64,000 bases of DNA from Ferruginibacter sp. GTDB taxonomy: Bacteria > Bacteroidota > Bacteroidia > Chitinophagales > Chitinophagaceae. A program made the position numbers and the translations under genes. Below the pieces are notes generated by a model. It did no database searches. It saw nothing but the letters and a program-made list of their open reading frames with translations, and was not told where the DNA came from. Positions 35,655 through 44,441 of this stretch are shown here, piece after piece; the stretch's first letter is position 1; every line of letters begins with the position of its first letter. The DNA lies in the NCBI GenBank assembly GCA_028288705.1, contig JAQBNH010000007.1:558001-622000 (forward strand), written 5' to 3'.

Positions 35655-37153
35655 AGCACCGGGTTAGCGATCGCGGGTTCTGATTTTTTTAGAATGATTT
35701 CTTTCACCACTTCCATTTTTTTATCTTCTCCTTTTATCAGGGCTTCATAGCTCGTGCCCACATAAATATCCGGGACAATACCCGACCCGTTCTTAGCCAC
35801 ATGCTGATACTGCACCAAACGAAACAAGGGCATTCGCACACGCAATTTTGTATTCGGCAATGTAACATCGGGAATCATAATGCCGTTATTGCCATACCAG
35901 CCACCACCGGTTTCTTCTCCAAGCAACACGATTCCTGGCTGCCCCTTTACTGCATTAGCGAATAATGCCGCTGCTGAAAAAGTGGGGCCGTTTGTCAATA
36001 CATACACTTCGCCCTTGTAGGCTGTTTTTTTTGGCTCGTACAATTTATTTTCTAAATGCCTGATGTGGAATTGGCCATCCTGAGATTTATGGCTGATGAA
36101 AAACAACTCAATGTTATTTAAGAATCCGCCTTCAAAATATTTTGTGTAAGGCCTGAGGTTTTGTGTAACAGAAAAAAGGGTGTCTGCAACTTTAAAAGGC
36201 GTGCGTGATATGTATTTTGTGAGAAGTGTGGATAAGCCGACTCTTCCACCGCCATTGCTGCGGATGTCGAGGACAAGATTTGTAATGTTTTTTTCACGCA
36301 GTTCGCGGAATGATTTACGAAAAAAATTGCGCAACCTTCCACGCGTAAAACTATTCACCGTCATCACGGCAAATTTTCCCGAACTGTCAATATTCAGCGA
36401 ACGATACAAATTTTGTTTCCGCTCTTTTGGCAGTTTGATCTTTTCCCGTTTTACAATACTATCCTTGCGCGCAGAATCCCGCGGTATAACATGCAGCGCC
36501 AGGCTGTCTTTCTGTTCCACTCCGTTTGAATCGATGTAGGTCACCGCGTATTTTTTTGAGATACCGTAAATGTTGCGGTGATAGTAGGGAAAATTAGCGC
36601 TGAGGCGGATGTAGTTTACATTGTTCGCCTGGCCGTCTTCCGGGAGATAATTAAACATATCACTGATCAATTCCTTATTCCTGGTGCCATTTACGGAGGT
36701 GATCAATGTTCCTCGTTTAAAAATACTGTCCTTACGGTTAAGGTTAGCCGTAACAGCCATGGTATCATTCCAGATCTTCATATATAAAGGGAATGTCGCC
36801 TGGCGCCGGCCGGCAGCCCACTTTCCATATGCCTTGCTCATCCCAACGCTGGTATGACCACAATGGATCTTATCAATTAGCGGAAATAAAATATGCCAGG
36901 CAAATTGCTGCTCCGTCATACTGTCCTTTATATCACTATAATATTTGTCGAAGTAAAAGTTGATGCTGTCTTTCGGTGTGTACCAGTAAAGTGATGGATG
37001 TTTTTCTTCGAGGATATTACGAAGCAGGAGAAAATCTTTTTGTAACTGAACCGCCGGTATTTTTTTATTCGGATTGAAATTTTTCTGGCTGCTGCTACAG
37101 GACATCAACGACCAGCTCACGAAAATCATCAGGACCCACAATATTCTAATCAT
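35651..37153 (-). CDS. S41 family peptidase, predicted lipoprotein
   Basis: 500 residues. Lipoprotein signal with lipobox WSLMSC (Cys near 19). A helical N-terminal part (about 30-130), a PDZ-like region (GTLITSVNG) and the tail-specific-protease core follow: VLDIRSNGGGRVGLS, then TNGPTFSAAALFANAVKG carrying the catalytic Ser and downstream Lys, and LLGEETGGGWYGN. Family knowledge: C-terminal processing peptidases using a Ser-Lys dyad. The lipid anchor places it in the envelope. Monocistronic; its substrate is unknown. A DnaA-box consensus at 36227-36235 inside it is isolated. Confidence 0.92.
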   Translation of the reverse strand: MIRILWVLMIFVSWSLMSCSSSQKNFNPNKKIPAVQLQKDFLLLRNILEEKHPSLYWYTPKDSINFYFDKYYSDIKDSMTEQQFAWHILFPLIDKIHCGHTSVGMSKAYGKWAAGRRQATFPLYMKIWNDTMAVTANLNRKDSIFKRGTLITSVNGTRNKELISDMFNYLPEDGQANNVNYIRLSANFPYYHRNIYGISKKYAVTYIDSNGVEQKDSLALHVIPRDSARKDSIVKREKIKLPKERKQNLYRSLNIDSSGKFAVMTVNSFTRGRLRNFFRKSFRELREKNITNLVLDIRSNGGGRVGLSTLLTKYISRTPFKVADTLFSVTQNLRPYTKYFEGGFLNNIELFFISHKSQDGQFHIRHLENKLYEPKKTAYKGEVYVLTNGPTFSAAALFANAVKGQPGIVLLGEETGGGWYGNNGIMIPDVTLPNTKLRVRMPLFRLVQYQHVAKNGSGIVPDIYVGTSYEALIKGEDKKMEVVKEIILKKSEPAIANPVL

Positions 37154-37250
37154 AGCCTCACGCCGGTTTTAACAACTGAAAATAAACATAATTTCCTTTT
37201 CAGAATCTCTGATCGCTGACTTTGACAATTCATTACAGATTTCATAATTC

Positions 37251-38282
37251 CTATTTGAGATGGTTCCAACCTTGCGCAACTAATGCATGCTTGTTGCCAC
37301 CCCGTGTTATAATTGTTTTTCCCTCTGATGCTTCCGTGATATAGCCAATAATGCTGATCGAAGGGTTTGTCTTTATTTTTTCAAAATCAGCTTGCGGAAC
37401 GGTGAACAACAATTCATAATCTTCACCACCACTTAACGCGCATGCCGTTGGATCCAGCTGCAGTTTATAAGCAAACTCTTTCGCCTCATCGTTTAGCGGC
37501 AGCTTGTCTTCATACAGTACACAACCGGTTTCGCTTTGTTTGCAGATATGTAATAATTCGCTGCTCAGCCCATCACTGATATCCATCATGCTCGTTGGCA
37601 TAATTTCCGCTTCAGCAAAATATTCGATAATATCCTTCCTTGCTTCCGGCTTTAATAACCTGCCAACGATGTAGGCCTGGCCTTCCAGATCTGGTTGGGC
37701 GCCGGTTTCATTGAAAATCTTTTTTTCTCTTTCCAAAATGGTGAGTCCTAAAAATGCACCGCCTAATTCACCGCTAACGCAAATCAGATCTAATGGCTTT
37801 GCGCCACTTCTTGTTACATATTTGTCAGGAGTTACTTCCCCGATTGCGGTTATACTGATGACAAAGCCGCGTTGCGAAGTGCTGGTATCTCCGCCAACCA
37901 AATCAACGCCATAAAACTCACATGCTGCATAAACACCTTCGTAAAATTCATCCAGTGCTTCCAGGCTGAAACGGTTACTGAATGCAATGCTCAAAACGAT
38001 CTGCGTTGGAACGGCGTTCATCGCATAGATATCACTGATGTTGACAACAACAGATTTATAGCCAAGGTGTTTAAGTGGCGTGTAAGAAAGGTCGAAGTGA
38101 ATGCCTTCGAGTAAAAGATCCGTAGAGATCACCGTTTGTTTGCCGAAATGATCGATCACAGCAGCATCATCACCTACTTCTAAAATAGTAGACACATTTT
38201 TTATTTCATTATTTCGGGTAAGATGCTCTATGAGTCCGAATTCTCCGAGCTGTGCAATCTCTGTGCGGTTATCTGTCGACAT
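37251..38282 (-). CDS. thiL: thiamine-monophosphate kinase
   Basis: 343 residues, normal length. It phosphorylates thiamine monophosphate to the active cofactor thiamine diphosphate. It belongs to the AIRS fold, like SelD in this window. The N-terminal GEFGLIEHLTRN, the metal and phosphate loops EVGDDAAVID and ISTDLLLEGIHFDLSY, GGDTSTS, and MDISDGLSSELLHI plus ALSGGEDYELLF are all present. Last gene of a minus-strand group with an unknown lipoprotein (1-base gap) and the inositol monophosphatase. Confidence 0.97.
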   Translation of the reverse strand: MSTDNRTEIAQLGEFGLIEHLTRNNEIKNVSTILEVGDDAAVIDHFGKQTVISTDLLLEGIHFDLSYTPLKHLGYKSVVVNISDIYAMNAVPTQIVLSIAFSNRFSLEALDEFYEGVYAACEFYGVDLVGGDTSTSQRGFVISITAIGEVTPDKYVTRSGAKPLDLICVSGELGGAFLGLTILEREKKIFNETGAQPDLEGQAYIVGRLLKPEARKDIIEYFAEAEIMPTSMMDISDGLSSELLHICKQSETGCVLYEDKLPLNDEAKEFAYKLQLDPTACALSGGEDYELLFTVPQADFEKIKTNPSISIIGYITEASEGKTIITRGGNKHALVAQGWNHLK

Positions 38283-38283
38283 A

Positions 38284-38694
38284 CTAATCCAGTTTAATTT
38301 TCCAGATGAATTTATTGTTTTCTTTATAAAACTTTACATGTCCGCCAAAACCATTTAGTTCTGTTTTGCCGGTTCGTTTATTTTTTTCCAGGTCCTTAAT
38401 ATGACCGGTAAAATAGAAGATCATATTGTTGCTGTCAATGATCTTGAAAGTAGTTTGCCGGTAAGGAAAACCTTCCATCGCGCGGTAGAATTTTATGTCT
38501 TTGCTGATAAAATCCCCTTGCGATGCCGGCCAGCCCATTTGTTCAATGCGAAAGTCAACAATCTTTTCCAGCAACAGGATAGAAGGCATTTCCCGCCGGG
38601 CAGCTTTTTTACTTTTTGGCGTATAGCTGATATAATTGCAGGAACTGTTTACAATGAAAAACAGGCAACAACCTATCGCGAGGGACCTGATCAT
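38284..38694 (-). CDS. small lipoprotein of unknown function
   Basis: 136 residues. The N-terminus MIRSLAIGCCLFFIVNSSC has a hydrophobic run ending in SSC, a plausible though imperfect lipobox. A basic stretch (KSKKAARREMP) follows, then a small beta-rich domain (FYRAMEGFPYRQTTFKIID, seen in part, and GHVKFYKENNKFIWKIKLD at the end). No family recognised. It overlaps the inositol monophosphatase stop by 4 bases and precedes thiL by 1 base, so it is translationally coupled in that operon. Confidence 0.75.
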   Translation of the reverse strand: MIRSLAIGCCLFFIVNSSCNYISYTPKSKKAARREMPSILLLEKIVDFRIEQMGWPASQGDFISKDIKFYRAMEGFPYRQTTFKIIDSNNMIFYFTGHIKDLEKNKRTGKTELNGFGGHVKFYKENNKFIWKIKLD

Positions 38695-39470
38695 ACCAAT
38701 GCCGCGCCGTTTACGACCCCTAATAATTCTTCATGAATCTTTCCATTGGTCGCGAGAATATGTGGCTGATAGGGCGAATAATAATTGCCTTCAAAATCCG
38801 TCACTTTTCCGCCGGCTTCTTCAACTATCAGAAATCCCGCAGCGCTGTCCCAGGCCTGTAGTTTATGTTCGTAAAACCCGTCAAACCTTCCCGCTGCAAC
38901 CCAGCAAAGATCAATCGCCGCACTTCCTAAACGCCTTACCGGCACGCCTTTTCGGATCAGGCGCTCAAACACCTGGATCGGACCGTTGGGCGCATCCAGG
39001 TATGTATAGGGAAATCCGGTTACGAGGCAGCTTTTAATAACTTCGGTTTTTTCACTAACCGTTATTTTTTTATCATTCAGCGAGGCGCCAAAACCGCGTT
39101 GTGCAAAATATAGTTCGTTCATCAGGGGATTGTACACCGCGCCTAATACCATTTTTCCCTCTTTTTCCAACCCCACGCTAACACAACAAAGCGGGATGCC
39201 ATTAGCGAAATTCACCGTACCATCGATTGGATCGATGATCCATTTGTATTCACTACCTGTTTTTATTTCTCCTGTTTCTTCGCTTAAAATAAAATGATCC
39301 GGATAATCTTTCTGGATCACTTCGATAATCGCTTTTTCTGCGGCATGATCCGCCTCGGTTACCAGGTTATTGATTCCTTCTTTATTTGAAATAACAAAAT
39401 TGCCATTGAAGAAATGCTGCAATTGCGCAGCGCCGGCCTGAACGGCATTTAATAAAGTTGTTTTAAGCAT
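38691..39470 (-). CDS. inositol monophosphatase family protein
   Basis: 259 residues from ATG 39470; a TTG two codons upstream is possible but lies in the promoter box. The Mg-dependent phosphatase motifs are intact: ILSEETGE (Glu ligand, about 70), WIIDPIDGTVNF (about 88-99) and the C-terminal LQAWDSAAGFLIVEEAGG. It hydrolyses inositol monophosphate or similar sugar phosphates, and bacterial homologues (SuhB) also act in rRNA transcription. First gene of the operon with the small lipoprotein and thiL. Confidence 0.94.
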   Translation of the reverse strand: MLKTTLLNAVQAGAAQLQHFFNGNFVISNKEGINNLVTEADHAAEKAIIEVIQKDYPDHFILSEETGEIKTGSEYKWIIDPIDGTVNFANGIPLCCVSVGLEKEGKMVLGAVYNPLMNELYFAQRGFGASLNDKKITVSEKTEVIKSCLVTGFPYTYLDAPNGPIQVFERLIRKGVPVRRLGSAAIDLCWVAAGRFDGFYEHKLQAWDSAAGFLIVEEAGGKVTDFEGNYYSPYQPHILATNGKIHEELLGVVNGAALV

Positions 39471-39473
39471 CCG

Positions 39474-39481
39474 CAAAGATA
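39474..39481 (-). promoter_or_regulatory. candidate -7 element of the inositol monophosphatase operon, next to the start codon
   Basis: Minus-strand TATCTTTG, an exact TAnnTTTG match that ends 3 bases before ATG 39470, implying an almost leaderless transcript. No matching -33 box is visible. Confidence 0.4.
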
Positions 39482-39585
39482 ATAAACAGCCGCCTCAATC
39501 GCAGATAGAGTTCTATCCTGCCCCGCCGGATATTTGCATTTTGACGAATGCCGGAAAAGCTCGTATTTCGTATTAAATCAGGCCT

Positions 39586-40800
39586 GTGAGACTATCTGTT
39601 ATCATCGTCAATTACAATGTAAAATATTTCCTGGAGCAATGCCTGTTCTCCGTTCTTCGTGCCGTACGAAATATTGATGCGGAAATCCTTGTTGTGGACA
39701 ATGCTTCTTCGGATGGAAGCCGGGAATATCTTGAAGGGAAATTTGCTACTGTACAATTTCGCTGGCTTGATAACAATATTGGTTTCGGGAAAGCCAACAA
39801 CCTGATGCTGAAAGAAGCGCGCGGCACAAATGTTTTATTTTTAAATCCCGACACTATCGTTCCCGAAAATGCTTTCACTTCCTGTCTTGATTTTTTCGAT
39901 AGGCATCCCGATACAGGCGCACTGGGTGTGCGGATGATCGATGGTGCCGGACGGTATTTAAAAGAAAGTAAACGTGGATTACCATCTCCCGTTGCATCAT
40001 TTTTTAAAATGACGGGCCTCACAAGCATCTTTCCAAAAAATAAAAATTTCGCTGCATATTATCTTGGCGAGTTGCCCGAAGACAAAATAAATAAAGTGGA
40101 AGTGCTGGCTGGTGCATTTATGATGCTGAGCCGAAAAGCCATTACCGTTAGCAATGGTTTCGATGAACGTTTCTTTATGTATGGCGAAGATGTCGACCTC
40201 AGTTTTCAATTACTTAAAGCCGGACTTACCAATTACTATTTCCCCGAGGTAAGTATTATTCATTTTAAGGGCGAAAGCACGCAGCGACTGTCAAAAAACT
40301 ACATCAGGCATTTCTATGGAGCGATGAATTTGTTTGTAGACAAGCACTACGGCGCAAAAAAAGGGAATGCATTTCTCATGCGAACGGCTATCGTATTTAG
40401 TAAACAACTGGCTGGTCTGAAATCCTTGCTTCAGCCAAATGAGGCATTGCCTACAAAGCAGCAGCAGACGGCAGTCCTGGGTTCAGTTGAACAATTTAAT
40501 AAAATTATCCAGCTGTTAAAATTTGCGGATCCCGCCGTGGTCATTATGGGAAGGGTTGGGCTTTCCCCGCAAGATAAATCTGCGCAAATCGCCAGCCTGG
40601 AAAATATCAACGCTGTTTTTACAGCCATGAAAATTACACAGCTGATCATCTGTGAAGGAGAACTTTCATTTAAGGAGATCATTGCGATGATTCCCCGGAT
40701 GCCGAAGAATATCCATTGCCTTTTTCATGCATCCGGAAGCCGCAGTATTGTGGGAAGCAATAATAAAAATAAGCGGGGTGTATTTATCGCCGAAGCCTGA
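39586..40800 (+). CDS. family 2 glycosyltransferase with extra C-terminal domain
   Basis: 404 residues starting at GTG 39586; no ATG precedes the conserved LSVIIVNYNVKYFLEQCL. The GT-A domain (about 1-250) has VDNASSDGSREYL and the nucleotide-sugar-binding LFLNPDTIVPE, with MYGEDVDLSFQLLKAG as the acceptor-side motif, as in rhamnosyl-type transferases. The last 110 residues form a second alpha/beta segment (DPAVVIMGRVGLS, LIICEGELSFKEIIAMI, GSRSIVGSNNKNKRG) resembling the nucleotide-binding domain of sugar-phosphate transferases. It probably acts in cell-surface polysaccharide assembly. It overlaps the next convergent gene by 17 bases. Confidence 0.9.
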   Translation: MRLSVIIVNYNVKYFLEQCLFSVLRAVRNIDAEILVVDNASSDGSREYLEGKFATVQFRWLDNNIGFGKANNLMLKEARGTNVLFLNPDTIVPENAFTSCLDFFDRHPDTGALGVRMIDGAGRYLKESKRGLPSPVASFFKMTGLTSIFPKNKNFAAYYLGELPEDKINKVEVLAGAFMMLSRKAITVSNGFDERFFMYGEDVDLSFQLLKAGLTNYYFPEVSIIHFKGESTQRLSKNYIRHFYGAMNLFVDKHYGAKKGNAFLMRTAIVFSKQLAGLKSLLQPNEALPTKQQQTAVLGSVEQFNKIIQLLKFADPAVVIMGRVGLSPQDKSAQIASLENINAVFTAMKITQLIICEGELSFKEIIAMIPRMPKNIHCLFHASGSRSIVGSNNKNKRGVFIAEA

Positions 40801-41899
40801 TTGAATGCACAAATTCCTGAACGATTTCCTGCAAATTTCCCGCTTCCTGAGGTAGCTTGCGGAAAGTAAATTTTTCCGCCCGCGCCAGTGTTTCTTTCAT
40901 GTTAAGGTTTTCCTGATCTGTACAAAAGAAGACGCCTTCTTCCATTAAATATCTGCCCAGGTATTCCTGCTCTGTTTGCCCGGGCGTAGGAATTAAAATC
41001 GCTTTTTGTTGAAGCTGTGAAAGATCCATAATAGTAGAATAACCCGCACGGCACACGACCATCTTCGATTGGCAGATCAACTCGTTTAATTGCGCCGCCG
41101 GCAGATGTGAGAAAACTTTTACGTTTTCCGGCAAACCTCTGCGTTCCGTTGCTTCGCCTGGTAAACCCCGCACGAGGCAGATAGCTGCAGTAGAAGTTGA
41201 GAGATATTCGAGCATTTTCTTTTCCAGCATCGATCTTTGTGGCTCCGGCCCCGAAAGTAAAATGCAGAGATCAATTGTTTTCGATTTGGCCATCGGAATA
41301 AACCTGGATAATAGCCCGACATATTTCACCGGAATCGGAGGTGACAGCTTTGGATGGGATAATTTTCCGGCGATTGAAAAGCCGCCTGCATGATCTGGAA
41401 CCCAACATGCGTCAAACTTACGGATGATGCGATAATGAACTATTTGCGCAATCCTGTTGAATAAGGGGTTGCCTGTTTCAAGGTGTAACTGATGCGTTAT
41501 ATAAATAGATGGAATATTTTTATTGTGCAAACCAAAACGGTTATCCGAAATCACAGCGTCTATGCGGTTTTCTGCAACCAGTCTGTCTAAAAATCTATAT
41601 TCCCGGCGGACCTGTTGCAAAATGACAGGTATTTGCGTAGCTATTTTCCGGAAAAATCCTTTTTTGCTTTTACTATAACTGATGCGGTATCCCTGAAGCT
41701 GAACAATTTCCAGGCCAGGGAACTCGATGCTGAGTAAATGTGCACTGCCTTTTTCAGCAGCGAGAACAGGTACAGCGCCTGCTTTGAGAAGAGCCTGAAT
41801 GACGGGAATACAACGGGTGGAATGACCCAGCCCCCAATCCAACGGCGAGAGTAACACCCTGGGCCGGGTTGGAAGTTTGTTAATATTTTCGTCTTTCAT
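40784..41899 (-). CDS. MurG-like (GT-B fold) glycosyltransferase
   Basis: 371 residues. The N-terminal loop DWGLGHSTRCIPVIQALLKAG, seen as DWGLGHSTRC, is the glycine-rich acceptor site of GT28/UDP-glycosyltransferase-type enzymes; a mid-protein lysine-rich turn (SKSKKGFFRK) suggests contact with the membrane surface. The C-terminal donor domain contains LLSGPEPQRSMLE, VVCRAGYSTIMDL (near 290) and IPTPGQTEQEYLGRYLM. It transfers a sugar from a nucleotide donor to an unknown lipid or polymer. It converges with the GT2 gene, so the two probably are not one operon although they may serve one pathway. Confidence 0.9.
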   Translation of the reverse strand: MKDENINKLPTRPRVLLSPLDWGLGHSTRCIPVIQALLKAGAVPVLAAEKGSAHLLSIEFPGLEIVQLQGYRISYSKSKKGFFRKIATQIPVILQQVRREYRFLDRLVAENRIDAVISDNRFGLHNKNIPSIYITHQLHLETGNPLFNRIAQIVHYRIIRKFDACWVPDHAGGFSIAGKLSHPKLSPPIPVKYVGLLSRFIPMAKSKTIDLCILLSGPEPQRSMLEKKMLEYLSTSTAAICLVRGLPGEATERRGLPENVKVFSHLPAAQLNELICQSKMVVCRAGYSTIMDLSQLQQKAILIPTPGQTEQEYLGRYLMEEGVFFCTDQENLNMKETLARAEKFTFRKLPQEAGNLQEIVQEFVHSIRLRR

Positions 41900-41953
41900 T
41901 AAAACAGAACAATATTTATTTGTGAAAATAGTTTAATTTGTAACCAGAATTTT

Positions 41954-42076
41954 ATGAAACAGATAATTAAGATATCATCATTGCTTTTATTAGCCATCGC
42001 ACTGATCACGACAACCAGTTGTTCTTCTACAAAAAAAGGACAATGCGGCTGCACCGGGATGGTAGGATATAAGTAG
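41954..42076 (+). CDS. 40-residue lipoprotein
   Basis: ATG 41954 to TAG ending 42076. The sequence has a basic start (MKQIIK), a hydrophobic core (SSLLLLAIALI) and lipobox TTSC with the acylated Cys at residue 23. The mature peptide is only 18 residues, with two more Cys (QCGCTGMVGYK). The lipobox and composition make it a credible gene despite its size. Function unknown. The next gene starts 20 bases downstream and may share its transcript. Confidence 0.7.
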   Translation: MKQIIKISSLLLLAIALITTTSCSSTKKGQCGCTGMVGYK

Positions 42077-42096
42077 TACGTAAAATTGTAGGGTTT

Positions 42097-42345
42097 ATGA
42101 CTAAGCCTAACCGCGATTTGCTTGTAATGTTTAAGCAGGAGTTAATGACTCCCCAGGCCATGGAGCATGAAGTAACGCTGCTCCATGAACTACTGTTTAC
42201 GGTAGAGCGGCTGGATAATGTAGTAAAGGCGCATGAGCTGATCGATCTAAACCGCTACAAAATTTTCCGGAAAGATGTGGAGATAAAAAACTTCTTACGC
42301 CAGCGTAAAGAGAAGCCATTTATTTTTCTCAATAATCGTAATTAA
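42097..42345 (+). CDS. small hypothetical protein
   Basis: 82 residues, helical and charged, no signal peptide or cysteine motif. The N-terminal half (LLVMFKQELMTPQAMEHE) and the middle (HELLFTVERLDNVVKAHELI) look like two amphipathic helices, then a basic C-terminus (LRQRKEKPFIFLNN). No family recognised. It ends 1 base before the convergent aminotransferase stop and follows the small lipoprotein by 20 bases. Coding is supported by its clean boundaries and lack of any competing frame. Confidence 0.65.
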   Translation: MTKPNRDLLVMFKQELMTPQAMEHEVTLLHELLFTVERLDNVVKAHELIDLNRYKIFRKDVEIKNFLRQRKEKPFIFLNNRN

Positions 42346-42346
42346 C

Positions 42347-43612
42347 CTAAGTTAATTTTACCAGCGCATCTTTTAGTTTCTCCAGCACAACAGGGATATC
42401 TTCTTTTTTACAACAGCCAACGCTCAGCCTGTACCAACTACTTTGTTTATCGGCACCAAACGCGTAAAACGGCACCAGCGCCAGTTTCGCCTCGTTCAGA
42501 ATATAAGCGGTTACATCTTCCTGTATTTTTATTCCCGTTCCGCCTGGCATTTTTTTGCCAACCAGGTCGATTTGAACCGTTAGATAAATTGCCGCTTGTG
42601 GTGCAATGGCGTCAACCGGAAATCCTTCTGTTTTCAATTGTTGAAAGCCGTTGTAAATATTGTTCAGTCTTAAAGACAATTCGTTTTTGAAATCGCTGAA
42701 GTATGAACTGATTTCCGTTTGTTGCAATAAGAATTTCGCCACAGCTTTTTGTTCTGCCATCGGCGCCCATGATCCAACATGACTATTAAGCGCCCGCATT
42801 TTCGCGATCACATCTGCAGGCCCCATTGCCCAACCCACGCGAACGCCCGTCGCTGCAAAAGCTTTGCTGATACCGTCGATAAAAATGGTGAAGGGTTTCA
42901 TTTCCGGGCGTAGTGATACCGGGTTATAATGTTGCGTATCGCCAAACGTTAGCGTCCAATAGATCTGGTCGTACATCAGGTACAATTTTTTTTCTCCTTC
43001 TCCGCGCTGCATGTTCTCTTCAATGATCATATCGCAAATCTCTTCCAGTTCCGCTTTTTTAAATGTGGTACCGGTGGGATTTAAAGGAGAGCAAACCGCA
43101 ATAAGCGAAGCGCCTTTAATATGTGGTTTGATTTGTTCCGCGGTAGGCATGAAATTATTTTCACGCGTAGCTTCTATCATTACATGCTCGCCACCGGTGA
43201 AATGAACGTAGTGATTATTGTTCCAGCTCGGCACCGGGTAGATAACCTTATCCCCTTCATCAACGATCGTTCGGTACGCGGCATAGATCAATGGCCTTCC
43301 GCCGGCAGCAATCAGGATCTCCTGTGGCGTATATTGTAAATTTTCATTTTTATCCAGGAAGGCTGCCACCGCTTTACGCAAGTCTAATTCACCTTCTGCA
43401 GCGGGGTATGTTGTATAATGATGTTGGTAAGCTGAAATAATTTCTTCCTGCAATGCTGCAGGGATGGGAAATTGCGATGAGTCAAAATCGCCAATCGTAT
43501 AATTATAGATATGCTCGCCCTGGCTGATCTTTTCTTTTATCGTTGCCCCAAGTTTTACAATCTCGGAACCGATCAGTGTTTCTGCGAGCCGGCTAAGTTT
43601 AGTTGATGCCAT
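42347..43612 (-). CDS. class I/II pyridoxal-phosphate aminotransferase
   Basis: 421 residues, cytoplasmic. Fold type I features: NYTIGDFDSSQFPIPAAL (substrate loop), AAGGRPLIYAAYRTIVDEGDKVIYPVPSWNN seen as AAGGRPLIYAAYR and YPVPSWNNN, SPLNPTG, MYDQIYW and the PLP lysine in FIDGISKAFAATGVRVGW (near 250). It resembles the aspartate/aromatic aminotransferase group. The exact amino donor cannot be told from the sequence. A near-perfect promoter precedes it, so it is transcribed alone. Confidence 0.93.
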   Translation of the reverse strand: MASTKLSRLAETLIGSEIVKLGATIKEKISQGEHIYNYTIGDFDSSQFPIPAALQEEIISAYQHHYTTYPAAEGELDLRKAVAAFLDKNENLQYTPQEILIAAGGRPLIYAAYRTIVDEGDKVIYPVPSWNNNHYVHFTGGEHVMIEATRENNFMPTAEQIKPHIKGASLIAVCSPLNPTGTTFKKAELEEICDMIIEENMQRGEGEKKLYLMYDQIYWTLTFGDTQHYNPVSLRPEMKPFTIFIDGISKAFAATGVRVGWAMGPADVIAKMRALNSHVGSWAPMAEQKAVAKFLLQQTEISSYFSDFKNELSLRLNNIYNGFQQLKTEGFPVDAIAPQAAIYLTVQIDLVGKKMPGGTGIKIQEDVTAYILNEAKLALVPFYAFGADKQSSWYRLSVGCCKKEDIPVVLEKLKDALVKLT

Positions 43613-43646
43613 TAATATATCAATTAGCGTGAAAGATCATTTCGGG

Positions 43647-43677
43647 CAAAAGTAATTCTTAAGGGCCTCAATACAAA
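43647..43677 (-). promoter_or_regulatory. promoter of the aminotransferase gene
   Basis: Minus-strand TTTG (43674-43677), exactly 19 bases, TACTTTTG (43647-43654). Both boxes match the Bacteroidota consensus. Confidence 0.78.
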
Positions 43678-43772
43678 AAAGGCGAAAATAATTGCGGAAA
43701 GATAATATCCGGCTGCTATCAGGGCTACAGCAGGGACTTCACATAAAACATGGCATTTTAACATTGCTTAAT

Positions 43773-43780
43773 TACATTTG
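43773..43780 (+). promoter_or_regulatory. candidate -7 element of adk
   Basis: TACATTTG matches TAnnTTTG, 52 bases before ATG 43833. No -33 box at the expected place. It lies inside the rejected 47-codon upstream extension of adk. Confidence 0.4.
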
Positions 43781-43832
43781 TAATAATTCAGCCGAAACAT
43801 TCTTTTCATTTTCAACCAGGTTTAGAAGACAT

Positions 43833-44408
43833 ATGTTCAATTTAATACTCTTTGGCCCGCCGGGCAGTGGAAAAGGTACGCAAAGTGAAAAACTCATGGC
43901 GCGTTATGGACTAAAGCATCTCAGCACGGGTGATCTTCTTCGTCATGAGATCAGCCGGCAAACCGCACTTGGCCTGGAAGCGAAAAACTTCATGGATAAA
44001 GGCCAGTTGGTACCGGATGAAGTAGTGATTGGAATGATCAGTTCTGCGCTCGACGAAAATCCGCAAGCCAAAGGTTTTTTATTTGACGGATTTCCACGCA
44101 CTTCAGCGCAGGCAGAAGCATTGGACCGGCTGTTGGATTTAAAAAAAGCGTCAATCGGCGTGATGCTTGCCCTCGATGTGAGCGAAGAAGAACTCGTAAA
44201 AAGATTGGTAAAACGCGGAGAAACCAGTGGCCGCAGTGATGATAATAATGAGCAGGTGATTCGGGCAAGGATCATTGAATATCGCTCTAAAACCGCGATG
44301 GTGGCTGATTATTACCAGCAGTTTGAAAAGGTTGTGATGGTAAAAGGAGAAGGCACCATTGACGAGATTTTTGATGCCTTGTGTGCGGAGATTGATAAAC
44401 GTATTTAA
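43833..44408 (+). CDS. adk: adenylate kinase
   Basis: 191 residues from ATG 43833. The frame extends 47 codons upstream, but that part has no match to the family and holds the promoter. P-loop GPPGSGKGT (about 7-15), the AMP-binding HLSTGDLLRHEI and FDGFPRTSAQAEAL, and the LID region KRGETSGRSDDN. The LID is short and lacks the zinc cysteines, so it is the small-LID form. It interconverts ATP and AMP with two ADP. A UUCG-capped terminator follows directly. Confidence 0.97.
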   Translation: MFNLILFGPPGSGKGTQSEKLMARYGLKHLSTGDLLRHEISRQTALGLEAKNFMDKGQLVPDEVVIGMISSALDENPQAKGFLFDGFPRTSAQAEALDRLLDLKKASIGVMLALDVSEEELVKRLVKRGETSGRSDDNNEQVIRARIIEYRSKTAMVADYYQQFEKVVMVKGEGTIDEIFDALCAEIDKRI

Positions 44409-44412
44409 CGGG

Positions 44413-44434
44413 AGCAGGTTCGCCTGCTTTTTTT
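44413..44434 (+). terminator. intrinsic terminator of adk
   Basis: 6-bp stem AGCAGG / CCTGCT with a UUCG-type tetraloop and six T residues, 5 bases past the stop codon. Confidence 0.88.
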
Positions 44435-44441
44435 GTGTTAT

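Noticed and set aside
36227-36235. Exact DnaA box TGTGGATAA inside the S41 peptidase gene
   Set aside because: Single isolated match in coding sequence; one exact 9-mer on either strand is expected by chance in 64 kb.
43692-43832. 47-codon N-terminal extension of adenylate kinase
   Set aside because: No family similarity; the enzyme begins at MFNLILFGPPGSGKGT and the extension contains a -7 element.
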